Made by a program: the position numbers and the translations under genes. From DAOTXS01 sp034433515 (GTDB lineage: Bacteria; Chloroflexota; Anaerolineae; UBA4142): 38,905 bases of DNA. Each line of letters starts with the position of its first letter. Within the stretch, counting starts at the first letter, position 1. This document shows, piece by piece, positions 8,135 to 16,743 of this stretch. The stretch covers positions 1-38,905 of the forward strand of contig DAOUAL010000047.1 of assembly GCA_034433515.1 (NCBI GenBank). Reading direction: 5' to 3'. The notes beneath the pieces are model-generated. The model worked only from the letters and a program-made list of their open reading frames with translations. It did not search any database and was not told the DNA's origin.

Positions 8135-9145
8135 ATGGCACTAATAATATCCTCACAAAGAACACCACTTGTTTCTGTAATTGTTGTATATTGGAATAAT
8201 CGTAAAACTATTAGCGAATGTTTGTCTGCGTTAGCAGTGCAGACGTTTTCAGATTTTGAAGTTATTCTTATTGACAACGGTTCAACAGATGAGGGGCTGA
8301 AAGATCTAGCCTACCAATTCCCGCAACTTGATTTACGGATCGAGCGATTGTCGGCTAATCGAGGGTTTGCCATCGGCAATAATGTTGGTGCGCGATTGGC
8401 GCGGGGAGAGTGGTTGGCATTACTCAACGCGGACGCTTTTCCAACGCCAGACTGGTTAGCCAGTTTATTGGATGCCGCACAGCGTCGTCCTGAATTTTCT
8501 TTTTTTGCCTCGCGCCTGCTCCAAGCGAATGATCCTACGCGGTTTGATGGAGCAGGCGATGTCTATCATATTACTGGCTTGGCGTGGCGACGTTTTCATA
8601 ATCAACCGATCACACCTGCTGGTTTGATCGAGGAAGAAGTTTTTAGCCCGTGCGGTGCTGCAGCACTTTTCCGACGTGAAGCGTTTCTGAGTGTCGGCGG
8701 CTTTGACGAGGATTTTGGTAGTTATCATGAAGATGTGGATTTGGGATTCCGTTTGCGTCTCCTTGGTGAACGATGTTTGTATGTGCCGCCTGCCATCGTG
8801 TATCATGTTGGTTCGGTGAGTTTTGGGAAGAAAAGTCATTTTGTGGTTTACCATGGGCATCGAAATCTAGTGTGGACATATATCAAAAATATGCCCACAC
8901 GTCTTTTCTGGCAGTATTTGTTAGCGCATTTATTTGCTACGGTGGTCTACTTGATATATTATTCTTTAAACGGAAATGCACGGGCAATTTGGCAAGCCAA
9001 GGTTGATGCTCTGCGCGGAATGCCAAATGCTCTACGCAAACGGCGCGAAATTCAACGAACTGTCCGCGTACACATGTCGGATCTGGATCGCATGTTTGAG
9101 CACAGCTGGGCTAAATATTGGAGTTTTGCTTGGTATCATCGCTAA
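8135..9145 (+). CDS. GT2-type glycosyltransferase (rhamnosyltransferase-like)
   Basis: A 336-residue GT-A enzyme. VSVIVVYWNNRKTISECL leads into VILIDNGSTDEG, then LLNADAFPTPDWL as the DxD equivalent; CGAAALFRREAFLSVGGFD and SYHEDVDLGFRLRLLG are the acceptor-side and catalytic-base regions (ED) seen in the WbbL-like subgroup. A hydrophobic segment (LLAHLFATVVYLIYYSL) near the C-terminus may place it at the membrane. The start ATG follows the preceding stop with no gap. Rhamnosyl transfer is common in this subgroup but not shown here. Confidence 0.88.
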   Translation: MALIISSQRTPLVSVIVVYWNNRKTISECLSALAVQTFSDFEVILIDNGSTDEGLKDLAYQFPQLDLRIERLSANRGFAIGNNVGARLARGEWLALLNADAFPTPDWLASLLDAAQRRPEFSFFASRLLQANDPTRFDGAGDVYHITGLAWRRFHNQPITPAGLIEEEVFSPCGAAALFRREAFLSVGGFDEDFGSYHEDVDLGFRLRLLGERCLYVPPAIVYHVGSVSFGKKSHFVVYHGHRNLVWTYIKNMPTRLFWQYLLAHLFATVVYLIYYSLNGNARAIWQAKVDALRGMPNALRKRREIQRTVRVHMSDLDRMFEHSWAKYWSFAWYHR

Positions 9146-9158
9146 AAGTGTGTATGTG

Positions 9159-10049
9159 ATGGATCTCTCCCTCTGTATCCCCACCCTCAACGCCAAAAAT
9201 CTCCTGCGCGATTGCCTTCGCTCAATCTATACCAACACCCAGCGCGTCTCGTTTGAAATCATCGTTGTGGATAATCATTCGGAAGATGGCACGCTGGAAA
9301 TGTTATGCACCGAATTTCCGGACGTGCGTGTCATTGCCAACGATTTCAATGCTGGTTATACTAAGCCCACTAATCAAGCGTTGCGTGTTAGCAACGGACG
9401 CTACGCACTTTTGCTCAACAACGATACTGTGATCTTGCCCAACGCCTTGGATCGCCTGGTCGAATTCGCAGACGCGCACCCAGCGATCGGCATTGTAACG
9501 CCCAAGGTGCTGAACCGAGATGGCACGTTGCAAAAGCAATGCCGACGCGGTTTGGCAACCCCCTGGGAACTGTTTTGCTATTTTTCCGGCTTGGCAGCGC
9601 GCTTTCCCAATGATCCACGTTTTGCAGGTTATCTACTCACCTATCTCGATGAGAATGTCGCGCACCCGGTTGCGGCGGTCTCTGGTTCGTGCATGCTCAT
9701 TCGGCGCGCGGTGCTTGAACAAATCGGTTTACTCGACGAACGATTTTTCGCTTACCAAGAGGATACCGACTTTTGCTATCGTGCGGGACAAGCCGGCTGG
9801 CAAGTGTATTATTATCCCGGCGCGCAGATCATTCATTTGGGTGGGCAGGGTGGCTCACGCACGCAACCGTACCGTTCGATCTGGGAATGGCATCGTTCGT
9901 ATTTTCTGTACTATCGTAAAAATCTTGCCGCGCGGTATTTCTTCTTATTCAACTGGTTTTACTATTTCGTCATGGTGCTTAAACTGTTGACCGCATTGAT
10001 CGTCAATTTCTTCCGCAAAGAAAAATTTGCAGGTAGTCGCAAGCCATGA
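9159..10049 (+). CDS. GT2-type glycosyltransferase (rhamnosyltransferase-like)
   Basis: A 296-residue protein starting at ATG 9159; longer readings of the frame would run into the preceding gene. MDLSLCIPTLNAKNLLRDCL, IIVVDNHSEDGT, LLNNDTVILPNAL (DxD position) and AVSGSCMLIRRAVLEQIG then FFAYQEDTDFCYRAG are the ordered motifs of WbbL-type enzymes. A C-terminal hydrophobic stretch (FFLFNWFYYFVMVLKLLTAL) suggests membrane association. It ends in ATGA, overlapping the next gene by four bases, which couples it to the priming transferase. From this gene on the DNA becomes more GC-rich. Confidence 0.88.
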   Translation: MDLSLCIPTLNAKNLLRDCLRSIYTNTQRVSFEIIVVDNHSEDGTLEMLCTEFPDVRVIANDFNAGYTKPTNQALRVSNGRYALLLNNDTVILPNALDRLVEFADAHPAIGIVTPKVLNRDGTLQKQCRRGLATPWELFCYFSGLAARFPNDPRFAGYLLTYLDENVAHPVAAVSGSCMLIRRAVLEQIGLLDERFFAYQEDTDFCYRAGQAGWQVYYYPGAQIIHLGGQGGSRTQPYRSIWEWHRSYFLYYRKNLAARYFFLFNWFYYFVMVLKLLTALIVNFFRKEKFAGSRKP

Positions 10050-11449
10050 CTCTCAGTCGTGCCGAACACAAAACACTTTTGATCGTCGTTGATTTTGTCA
10101 TCGTCCAAGTCACCACACTGTTGGCGTTCTGGATTATGGCGGTCCGTGCGGACTGGGTATTCGATTCAAGATACCTTGCCAACAACAGTGGTTGGTTCAT
10201 CTTTTTGCCGGCCTTGTGGTTTGGCTCGGCATTCTTGATGGGGTTGTACGATCTTCAACGCATCAGTAATCTTGGTACAACAATCGCCTCCCTCTTTCGC
10301 ACCATTACCTTGGTGATTGTGGTTTATCTGTTCATCTACTTTTTCTCGACGACACCGCAAAGTCTGCCACGCGGCATCGTGGGTTACCAAGGCGCGGCAA
10401 GCTTTATTTCGATTACAATCTGGCGCGCGCTATATTTTTCGATGATTCAACGTTCCTCGAGTCGCCCCGTGATCATCGTTGGCGCGGGCTGGGCAGGGCA
10501 AACGATCGCGGAAGCGATTCTCAAAAATGCACGTGCCTATTACCATATCATCGGTTTTGTGGACGATGATCCAGCCAAGCAGTATCAAACCTTGGTCGTG
10601 AACGATCAAGCGATCCCGGTGATCGGCACATCGAGCGATCTGAAACGCTTTGCGAGCGAGTATCGTGTCCCAGAGATTATCGTTGCCATTACGCACGATC
10701 TCCGTGCTCCGCTTTTGCAAGCGATTCTCGATTGCAAGGAACTTGGTCTGCAAATCACGTTGATGCCGGTGTTGTTCGAACAACTTACGGGGATGGTACC
10801 CATCGAGCACATTGGCGATCATTGGAATGTTGCGCTCCCGCTCGATTCGGCGGAAGCCGGCGGATTCTATGCCATCACCAAACGCTTGTTCGATCTGGTT
10901 GGCGCGCTGATCGGCTTGACCTTGTATCTGCCGCTGTTGCCTTTTCTCGCGCTTGCGATTAAACTCGATTCCCCGGGTCCGGTATTTTACAAACAAACGC
11001 GAGTGGGCAAGGGCGGCAAAATTTTCAATCTCATTAAATTGCGGACGATGGTTGCAGATGCTGAGCCAGATGGGCAAGCCCAACGCGCGCAGAAAGGCGA
11101 TCCGCGCATCACGCGGGTGGGACGTTGGTTGCGCAAAGCGCGTTTGGATGAGATGCCGCAGTTGTTTAACATTCTGAAGGGAGATATGAGCGCGGTGGGT
11201 CCGCGCCCCGAACGTCCGGAGCATTTGGCAGAACTGGAGCAAGCGATTCCGTTCCATCGTTTGCGCAATGCGGTCAAGCCGGGGATGGCGGGTTGGGCGG
11301 TAGTCAATTACGATTATGTGGATAGTTTGGAAGATGCCAAGATTCGTTTGCAGTATGATTTGTATTACATCAAGCACCAATCGTTGTGGCTGGATTTGTT
11401 AATCCTCTTGCGGACGATGGGGCAGATGTTGATGCTGAGAGGCCGCTGA
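10046..11449 (+). CDS. Polyprenyl-phosphate sugar-1-phosphate transferase (WcaJ/WbaP type)
   Basis: A 467-residue enzyme that starts glycan synthesis by moving a hexose-1-phosphate from a UDP-sugar to undecaprenyl phosphate. Four N-terminal hydrophobic segments (about residues 10-125) precede a Rossmann-like CoA-binding-type domain beginning PVIIVGAGWAGQTIAEAI. The catalytic bacterial sugar transferase domain fills the last 200 residues: KRLFDLVGALIGL, SPGPVFYKQTRVGKGGKIF, LIKLRTM and VGPRPERPEHL. The length matches the full-size family. It is the only priming enzyme in the window, so the surrounding transferases probably extend its product. Which sugar is primed (glucose or galactose) is not determined. 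Confidence 0.92.
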   Translation: MTLSRAEHKTLLIVVDFVIVQVTTLLAFWIMAVRADWVFDSRYLANNSGWFIFLPALWFGSAFLMGLYDLQRISNLGTTIASLFRTITLVIVVYLFIYFFSTTPQSLPRGIVGYQGAASFISITIWRALYFSMIQRSSSRPVIIVGAGWAGQTIAEAILKNARAYYHIIGFVDDDPAKQYQTLVVNDQAIPVIGTSSDLKRFASEYRVPEIIVAITHDLRAPLLQAILDCKELGLQITLMPVLFEQLTGMVPIEHIGDHWNVALPLDSAEAGGFYAITKRLFDLVGALIGLTLYLPLLPFLALAIKLDSPGPVFYKQTRVGKGGKIFNLIKLRTMVADAEPDGQAQRAQKGDPRITRVGRWLRKARLDEMPQLFNILKGDMSAVGPRPERPEHLAELEQAIPFHRLRNAVKPGMAGWAVVNYDYVDSLEDAKIRLQYDLYYIKHQSLWLDLLILLRTMGQMLMLRGR

Positions 11450-13620
11450 TGATTCATTCGTGGTTCAAGAAAGTTTCGAGTAGTCTATGGTTGTTCTTGT
11501 TTTTCTTTTCGTTATACACTTTGACAATGGCTGGCGAGATTCGGTATGGCGATGAAGTTGAAAAGTATCGGGTTGCCCAGAGTATTATCGAACGTGGTGA
11601 TTTCACGTTTCGACCTACAGCGCAGCGGAATGTGATTGGAATCAGTGGGCGGACGGTTTCGGGGTACGAGTTGGGACAAACCTTGGTCGAGGTGCCGTTC
11701 TATATCCTTGGTAAGTTGGCTTATACTGTTTTTCCGGTGCCTGATTCCAACAGGCTCACAATGTTAATCGTTGGATGGTTGAATCCTTTGCTAACCGCGC
11801 TTACAGTCGTCTTGTTTTTCCAGATTGGTACAATGCTAGGATTTCAATTGCGGACGGCTTTGGGGATGGCGCTCCTGATAGGGCTTGCTACGATTATTTT
11901 CCCGTACTCCCGAAGTTTCACTCGTGAACCCCTGCTGACCTTCTTACTTCTTTTATCGCTTCTGTTTGCCTTTCGCTTTAGCCAGACTTGGGCAGAGCGT
12001 TGGTTACTATTGACGGGCTTGAGTCTTGGCTATTTATTCTTCACCAAATTCATTCATGGGGTTGTGATCCCATTGTTTCTTCTCTACTTTGCAGTTGTGA
12101 TTTTCCAACGCGAACAACAACGCGGCGCCAGTGCTCCCCAAACCTGGACGGCGATGTTGCGCGGCGTCCTGGTCGTTGTATCCCCGGGCATCCTGTTTTT
12201 AATCGCCCAGATGCTTTATGCGTTTGCGCGCTTTGGCAACTTGACCAGCGGCTTGGGTGGTTTGCCTTCTAATCCGATTGATGTGATCATTCGACTTTTA
12301 CCTCTTGCCACACCGGTGGAAGCCACCTGGGGATTGTTGTTCTCACTCGATAAAAGTATTTTTCTCTATTCTCCCCCGATCATTCTAGGGCTAGTCGGTT
12401 GGTGGCACTGGTGGCGCATCCAACCGCGCGATGCACTCTTTGTACTAGCGCTTGTCCTAATTGAGTTCATGCCGGTCACCTGGCGCTGGGATTGGGCGGG
12501 GGGAACGTGGTGGGGACCGCGTTATCTTGTACAAATCACACCACTACTTGTTCTCCCTCTCGGATTTCTATTCAATTCGAATGGCGATAAAAAGTGGATA
12601 GGGATACTGAGTGGCTTGGTCGCGATTGGTTTTCTAGTCCAGATGGTCGGGGCGCTCGTCAATGATCGCGACTATTTGGACGTAACAGGTTTAGGTTCTA
12701 CCTTGTTGGGGCAAGCCGGGTTTCTTTCCCGGGGTGCCTTTGATTCGCTCGTGCTCTACCTATCGCCTGAGGGTTTCCCGGTGCGCATCAACGCGTTTGG
12801 CGTTTTGCTGATCGCAGTGATATTGTTTTTGGCATGGCTCATCATTAAACGATGGCGGCAGGATGAGCCCTCTCAATCGTCATGGCGTGCCGACGGGATT
12901 TTTCTGACCAGTGTCCTGGTCATCCAAATGATCGGCTTTATCATTTGGGTGGTTGCACCCTATCCGCAAGTTCTTGCCGCTAAAGGCGACACACGTTTTG
13001 TCGCGGCAAATAATTTTCTGACGGAGGGCAAACGATGTGAAGCAATCGGATTTTATGTGCAAGCACTTGAACGCGATACCCATTATCAAACGCAAGCCGC
13101 CGCGCGCCTTGAACAACTCTGGCAACCAGTACAAGGCAAACTGATTCCCCTTTCCAATCCAACGATGTGGATTGATGCAGAAGGCGAAGCATCGTTTGAA
13201 GAAGATTCAGCGATCACTATCACCGGCAACGGATCATTCCGCTTCTTTGCACCGGCAGATAAAGATGCGTCCGTTTCGATTGCCTCTGCACCACTCCCCG
13301 CCGTACCCAACACCGCGTACGAATTATCCGGCTGGGTCAAGAGTCTAGCGATCTATGGTTCGGGTTATGGAGTCGTTAGCATTTTTGAGGACGATGGCGA
13401 TTGGGGCGATGGGCGCACAACGGACATCAAAGGAATTGACGAAACCAGCGGCTGGCAGCTGTTTCGCAAGACGATCACCACCTTGCCCACCACGCGCCGG
13501 TTGTTTGTCAAGATGGGACTCTACAAGACCTATGGCACGCTGTGGGTAGATGGCGTTCAACTGATCAAAGTGGATCCGAACTTGCCGCAACCTCAACCCA
13601 AGTTGCCACCGTGTAAATAA
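11449..13620 (+). CDS. GT-C/GT39-like membrane protein with a C-terminal beta-sandwich-like domain
   Basis: A 723-residue protein starting at ATG 11449, which shares one base with the preceding TGA. About ten or more hydrophobic helices fill residues 1-510. The first extracytoplasmic loop has GEIRYGDEVEKYRVAQSI, an acidic pair after the first helix as in GT-C (polyprenyl-P-sugar dependent) transferases. The part after residue 510 is soluble: FVAANNFLTEGKRCEAIGFY resembles a single TPR-like hairpin, and the last 150 residues (from about TMWIDAEGEASFEED) resemble a CBM4/9-like jelly roll ending in TLWVDGVQLIKV. It may transfer or bind glycans outside the membrane. It closes the polysaccharide cluster; the family assignment is tentative. 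Confidence 0.65.
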   Translation: MIHSWFKKVSSSLWLFLFFFSLYTLTMAGEIRYGDEVEKYRVAQSIIERGDFTFRPTAQRNVIGISGRTVSGYELGQTLVEVPFYILGKLAYTVFPVPDSNRLTMLIVGWLNPLLTALTVVLFFQIGTMLGFQLRTALGMALLIGLATIIFPYSRSFTREPLLTFLLLLSLLFAFRFSQTWAERWLLLTGLSLGYLFFTKFIHGVVIPLFLLYFAVVIFQREQQRGASAPQTWTAMLRGVLVVVSPGILFLIAQMLYAFARFGNLTSGLGGLPSNPIDVIIRLLPLATPVEATWGLLFSLDKSIFLYSPPIILGLVGWWHWWRIQPRDALFVLALVLIEFMPVTWRWDWAGGTWWGPRYLVQITPLLVLPLGFLFNSNGDKKWIGILSGLVAIGFLVQMVGALVNDRDYLDVTGLGSTLLGQAGFLSRGAFDSLVLYLSPEGFPVRINAFGVLLIAVILFLAWLIIKRWRQDEPSQSSWRADGIFLTSVLVIQMIGFIIWVVAPYPQVLAAKGDTRFVAANNFLTEGKRCEAIGFYVQALERDTHYQTQAAARLEQLWQPVQGKLIPLSNPTMWIDAEGEASFEEDSAITITGNGSFRFFAPADKDASVSIASAPLPAVPNTAYELSGWVKSLAIYGSGYGVVSIFEDDGDWGDGRTTDIKGIDETSGWQLFRKTITTLPTTRRLFVKMGLYKTYGTLWVDGVQLIKVDPNLPQPQPKLPPCK

Positions 13621-13829
13621 GGAACAAGGATTATCCCAGATTTCAGAATGAGCCACGACTCAACCCCGATGGACGCGCAGCGTTCGCGCGCGATGTTCTT
13701 CGACAAATGGATGCACCATTTTCCCCTGAAACTATATCCTTTAGGGTCTTGCAAAATTTTACAGATTCCTTTATAATCGCGCCAACTCACCATCCATCGA
13801 ACGTGTGACGATAGGGAGGTAAGACGACG
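13621..13829. other. Intergenic region between polysaccharide cluster and liv operon
   Basis: No gene is seen here. No U-tailed terminator was found after 13620. The right half carries the promoter of the liv operon and a strong ribosome binding site (GGGAGGT near 13814-13820) for the GTG start at 13830. Confidence 0.6.
13749..13777 (+). promoter_or_regulatory. Sigma70-type promoter of the liv operon
   Basis: A TTGCAA -35 box (13749-13754) and a perfect TATAAT -10 box (13772-13777) are separated by 17 bases. It lies 53 bases before the GTG start of livG and is the only good promoter upstream of the nine-gene run, so it probably drives the whole operon. Confidence 0.8.
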
Positions 13830-14636
13830 GTGCCTGATGTGCCTCCTGCACGCTCTCCTCTTCTCCACGCAGAGCATCTGCATTTGACCTTTGGTGGTCT
13901 TGCCGCGCTTGCCGGGATTAGTTTCGATATTTACCCCGGCGAAATTCTTGCGCTCATCGGTCCTAACGGTGCCGGCAAGACCAGCGCGCTCAACTGCGTC
14001 AACGGTTTTTATCGTCCTCAACGCGGCAAGATTCTTTTCGATGGGCACGACCTCGTTCGGACTCCCACGCACGAAATTCCTCGCCTGGGTATCGCGCGCA
14101 CGTTCCAGAATATCGCCCTCTACACCGGCATGACCGCGCTCGATAATCTGATGGCGGCGCGTCACATCCATATGAAACAAAATATGCTTGCCAGCGCGCT
14201 CTACTTTGGGTACGCGCATCGTGAAGAAATCGAGCATCGCCGGGTGATCGAAGAGATCATTGATTTCCTCGAAATCGAACACATCCGCAAAGCGACGGTG
14301 GGGGCGCTGCCGTACGGGCTGCGCAAACGTGTCGAACTCGGCCGTGCGCTCGCGCTTGAACCCAAACTCTTGTTGCTCGATGAACCGATGGCAGGCATGA
14401 ATGTCGAAGAAAAAGAAGATATGGCGCGGTTCATTCTGGATATTCACGAGCGACGCCAGATGACGATCCTTTTGGTCGAGCACGATATGGGGTTGGTGAT
14501 GGACATCGCGCAACGGGTCGTCGTGCTCGATTTTGGGGTCAAGATCGCGGAAGGCACACCCGACGAGATCAAGACGAACCCGGCGGTCATCAAAGCGTAC
14601 CTGGGCGAAGTGAAGCGTCAGAACAGTAGGCAGTAG
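13830..14636 (+). CDS. livG: Branched-chain-type ABC importer ATPase, LivG-like
   Basis: A 268-residue ATPase starting at GTG 13830 behind a GGGAGGT site. Walker A is GPNGAGKTS (about residue 46), the signature region is LPYGLRKRVELGRAL (the LivG variant rather than LSGGQ), and Walker B is LLLLDEPMAGMN. The extra segment around LMAARHIHMKQNML is normal for LivG. It should couple ATP hydrolysis to the LivHM channel together with LivF. The substrate need not be an amino acid: the operon also encodes an acyl-CoA synthetase and a PaaK-like protein. The last residues (NSRQ) are encoded by an intergenic-type micro-repeat (see repeat at 14625). Confidence 0.92.
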   Translation: MPDVPPARSPLLHAEHLHLTFGGLAALAGISFDIYPGEILALIGPNGAGKTSALNCVNGFYRPQRGKILFDGHDLVRTPTHEIPRLGIARTFQNIALYTGMTALDNLMAARHIHMKQNMLASALYFGYAHREEIEHRRVIEEIIDFLEIEHIRKATVGALPYGLRKRVELGRALALEPKLLLLDEPMAGMNVEEKEDMARFILDIHERRQMTILLVEHDMGLVMDIAQRVVVLDFGVKIAEGTPDEIKTNPAVIKAYLGEVKRQNSRQ

Positions 14637-14661
14637 GCAGGAAGCAGGAGGCAGGTGGGTG
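14625..14661 (+). repeat. AGTAGGC/AGCAGG micro-repeat overlapping livG 3' end
   Basis: AGTAGGC is repeated twice from 14625 and continues as degenerate GAAGCAGGAGGCAG copies to about 14655. The stop codon of livG (14634-14636) is inside it. Related words occur at 18429 and, in hairpin form, at 26971. Confidence 0.75.
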
Positions 14662-14669
14662 CAATCGTC

Positions 14670-14799
14670 GTAACCGTTCAGGGGTCATTGCGAGGGATCA
14701 GCGAAGTCACGTCCGCACTACGATCTTCGGTTGGCAACGTTGGGGATTGCTTCGCAAACGCTTTGCGGCTCGCAATGACAGCTAAGGCTGAACGGTTAC
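14670..14799. mobile_element. 130-bp MITE with 12-bp ends and 8-bp target duplication
   Basis: The ends are a perfect 12-bp inverted repeat, GTAACCGTTCAG (14670-14681) and CTGAACGGTTAC (14788-14799). Directly outside both ends is the same 8-mer, CAATCGTC (14662-14669 and 14800-14807), as expected for a target-site duplication. Inside lies a second perfect 11-bp inverted repeat, GTCATTGCGAG (14684-14694) and CTCGCAATGAC (14769-14779), of a palindromic type seen in many bacterial genomes. There is no ORF. Ends starting GTAA with 8-bp duplications are typical of the IS66 family, so this is probably an IS66-mobilised non-autonomous element; that link is inference. Confidence 0.82.
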
Positions 14800-14838
14800 C
14801 AATCGTCAATCTCTAATCTCCAATTTCTAAGCTCAACT

Positions 14839-16725
14839 ATGGAAACTCTTCCTCAGTATCTTCAGCACACAGCACGCAAGTATGGCAATCGGCGCGTGGC
14901 AATGCGCAAGAAACAGTTTGGCATCTGGCGCGAGTACACTTGGCAGGAATCGTACACGCGCGTCAAGCATCTCGCGCTCGGTTTGATGCAGTTGGGTCTC
15001 GCGCACGGTGATAAAGTGTGCATCATCGGCGATAACGACCCGGAATATTTCTGGGCACAACTCGCGATACAAGCATGTGGCGGCGTCGCCGTCGGTATTT
15101 TCACCGATAGCATCCCCAGCGAAATTCAGTACATCGTCCAGCACTCGGATGCCGTGATCGTCTTTGCAAAAGACCAAGAACAATGCGATAAGATGTTGGA
15201 AATTCGCGCGAATGTGCCAGCCGTTCGTCGCGTGATTTACTGGGAAGAGCGCGGGCTGTGGAGTTATCGTAACGAATGGCTGATGAGTTTTGACGCCCTC
15301 ATCGCCCTGGGCGCCGCACTGGATCAGCGCGAGCCAACGAAATTCGACGAACGGGTGGCACAAGGCAAGGGGGAGGACCTGGCGATTTTCTGCTACACCT
15401 CTGGCACCACCGGCTTGCCCAAAGGCGCAATGATCGCCCACAAAAATCTGATTGGTGGCGCAGAAATTTCTTCGAGCGTGGATCGCCGCTTGGAGACCGA
15501 CGAGTATCTTTCGTTTCTGCCGCCGGCGTGGATCACGGAAAATGTGTTGGGGTTGGCGATTCACGTCATGACCGGCATGATCATCAATTTTCCGGAAGAA
15601 CCGGAGACGGTGCAAGAAAACTTGCGCGAGATTTCGCCGCACGCGCTCTTGTTCAGCGCGCGCTTGTGGGAATCGCTCGTCTCGATGGTGCACGCACGCA
15701 TCGCCGATACCTCTTGGATCAATCGCGTGCTGTACCATCTCTTTATGCCGATTGGTTACCGGGTGGCGGATCTGCGCTTTGGCAAAAGACATGTGCCAAT
15801 CGTGTGGCGCGTGCTGAACGCCCTCGGCGAGTTAGCCCTCTTTGCACCTTTGCGCGATAAACTGGGCTTGAGTCGGGTAAAATCGGCATACACGTCTGGC
15901 GCCGCCCTCAGTCCGGATGTGGTGCGCTTTTTCCGCGCGATTGGTGTCAACATTCGCAATCTCTTTGGCTCGACCGAAGGGATCATTCACACGCTTCACA
16001 TCGGCGACGATGTCAAGTTTGAAACGGTTGGCGTGCCGCCGCCCGGCGTGCAACTGCGCATCACGCCCGAAGGCGAAATTGTCGTCAAGAGCAAATCGGT
16101 GTTTCAAGGTTATTACAAAAATCCGGAAGCGACCGCCAAAGCCCTGCGAGATGGCTGGTTTCATACCGGCGATGCTGGCTATTTGCGCGAAGACGGTCAT
16201 TTGATTTACCTCGACCGCGTCAAAGATCTGATCGAATTGGCGACCGGCGACAAATTCTCGCCGCAGTACATCGAAGGGCGACTCAAGTTCAGTCAGTACA
16301 TCAAAGACGTGATGGTCGTGGGCGGACGCGAGCGCACATTTGTTACAGCCATCATCAACATTGATTTTGCGAACGTGGGCCGCTGGGCGGAAAAGCGCCG
16401 CATCGCCTATACGACGTTCGTTGATCTCTCGCAAAAGCCGGAGGTGTACGATCTCATCAAGCAAGATGTTCTGCGCGTCAACGAAACGTTGCCGCCCCCC
16501 GCGCGCGTGAAAAGGTTTGTGCTGCTGCACAAAGAGTTCGATCCGGACGAAGGCGATCTGACGCGCACGCGCAAATTGCGCCGCAATGTGATGGAAGACC
16601 GCTATCGTGACCTGATCGAGGCAATGTATGGTGGCAAGGATGAAGTGCGGGTGAGCGCGCCGGTCAAGTACCGCGACGGACGTACCGGGGTCATTGAGAC
16701 AGCGGTGCGGGTGTGTAAGGTGTAG
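14839..16725 (+). CDS. AMP-forming long-chain acyl-CoA synthetase-like enzyme
   Basis: A 628-residue ANL-superfamily enzyme. The phosphate-binding loop YTSGTTGLPKGAM lies near residue 185-197, the acyl/adenylate site NLFGSTEG near 375, and DGWFHTGDAGYLREDGHL then YLDRVKDLIELATGDKFSP give the A8 hinge region. The length and the LATG(D/E)KFSP pattern suit the long-chain (FadD15/ACSL-like) branch. It would convert a carboxylic acid, ATP and CoA to acyl-CoA, AMP and PPi. Its position inside the importer operon suggests that the imported compound is activated on entry, but chain length and type cannot be read from sequence. The gap before it is filled by the MITE and micro-repeats. Confidence 0.9.
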   Translation: METLPQYLQHTARKYGNRRVAMRKKQFGIWREYTWQESYTRVKHLALGLMQLGLAHGDKVCIIGDNDPEYFWAQLAIQACGGVAVGIFTDSIPSEIQYIVQHSDAVIVFAKDQEQCDKMLEIRANVPAVRRVIYWEERGLWSYRNEWLMSFDALIALGAALDQREPTKFDERVAQGKGEDLAIFCYTSGTTGLPKGAMIAHKNLIGGAEISSSVDRRLETDEYLSFLPPAWITENVLGLAIHVMTGMIINFPEEPETVQENLREISPHALLFSARLWESLVSMVHARIADTSWINRVLYHLFMPIGYRVADLRFGKRHVPIVWRVLNALGELALFAPLRDKLGLSRVKSAYTSGAALSPDVVRFFRAIGVNIRNLFGSTEGIIHTLHIGDDVKFETVGVPPPGVQLRITPEGEIVVKSKSVFQGYYKNPEATAKALRDGWFHTGDAGYLREDGHLIYLDRVKDLIELATGDKFSPQYIEGRLKFSQYIKDVMVVGGRERTFVTAIINIDFANVGRWAEKRRIAYTTFVDLSQKPEVYDLIKQDVLRVNETLPPPARVKRFVLLHKEFDPDEGDLTRTRKLRRNVMEDRYRDLIEAMYGGKDEVRVSAPVKYRDGRTGVIETAVRVCKV

Positions 16726-16743
16726 CCCGGCGGGGAAAGTCCT

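Noticed and set aside
10430..11380. Long minus-strand open frame (316 codons)
   Set aside because: It lies wholly opposite the sugar-phosphate transferase gene, has no recognisable domain and is a product of the GC-biased third positions of the real gene.
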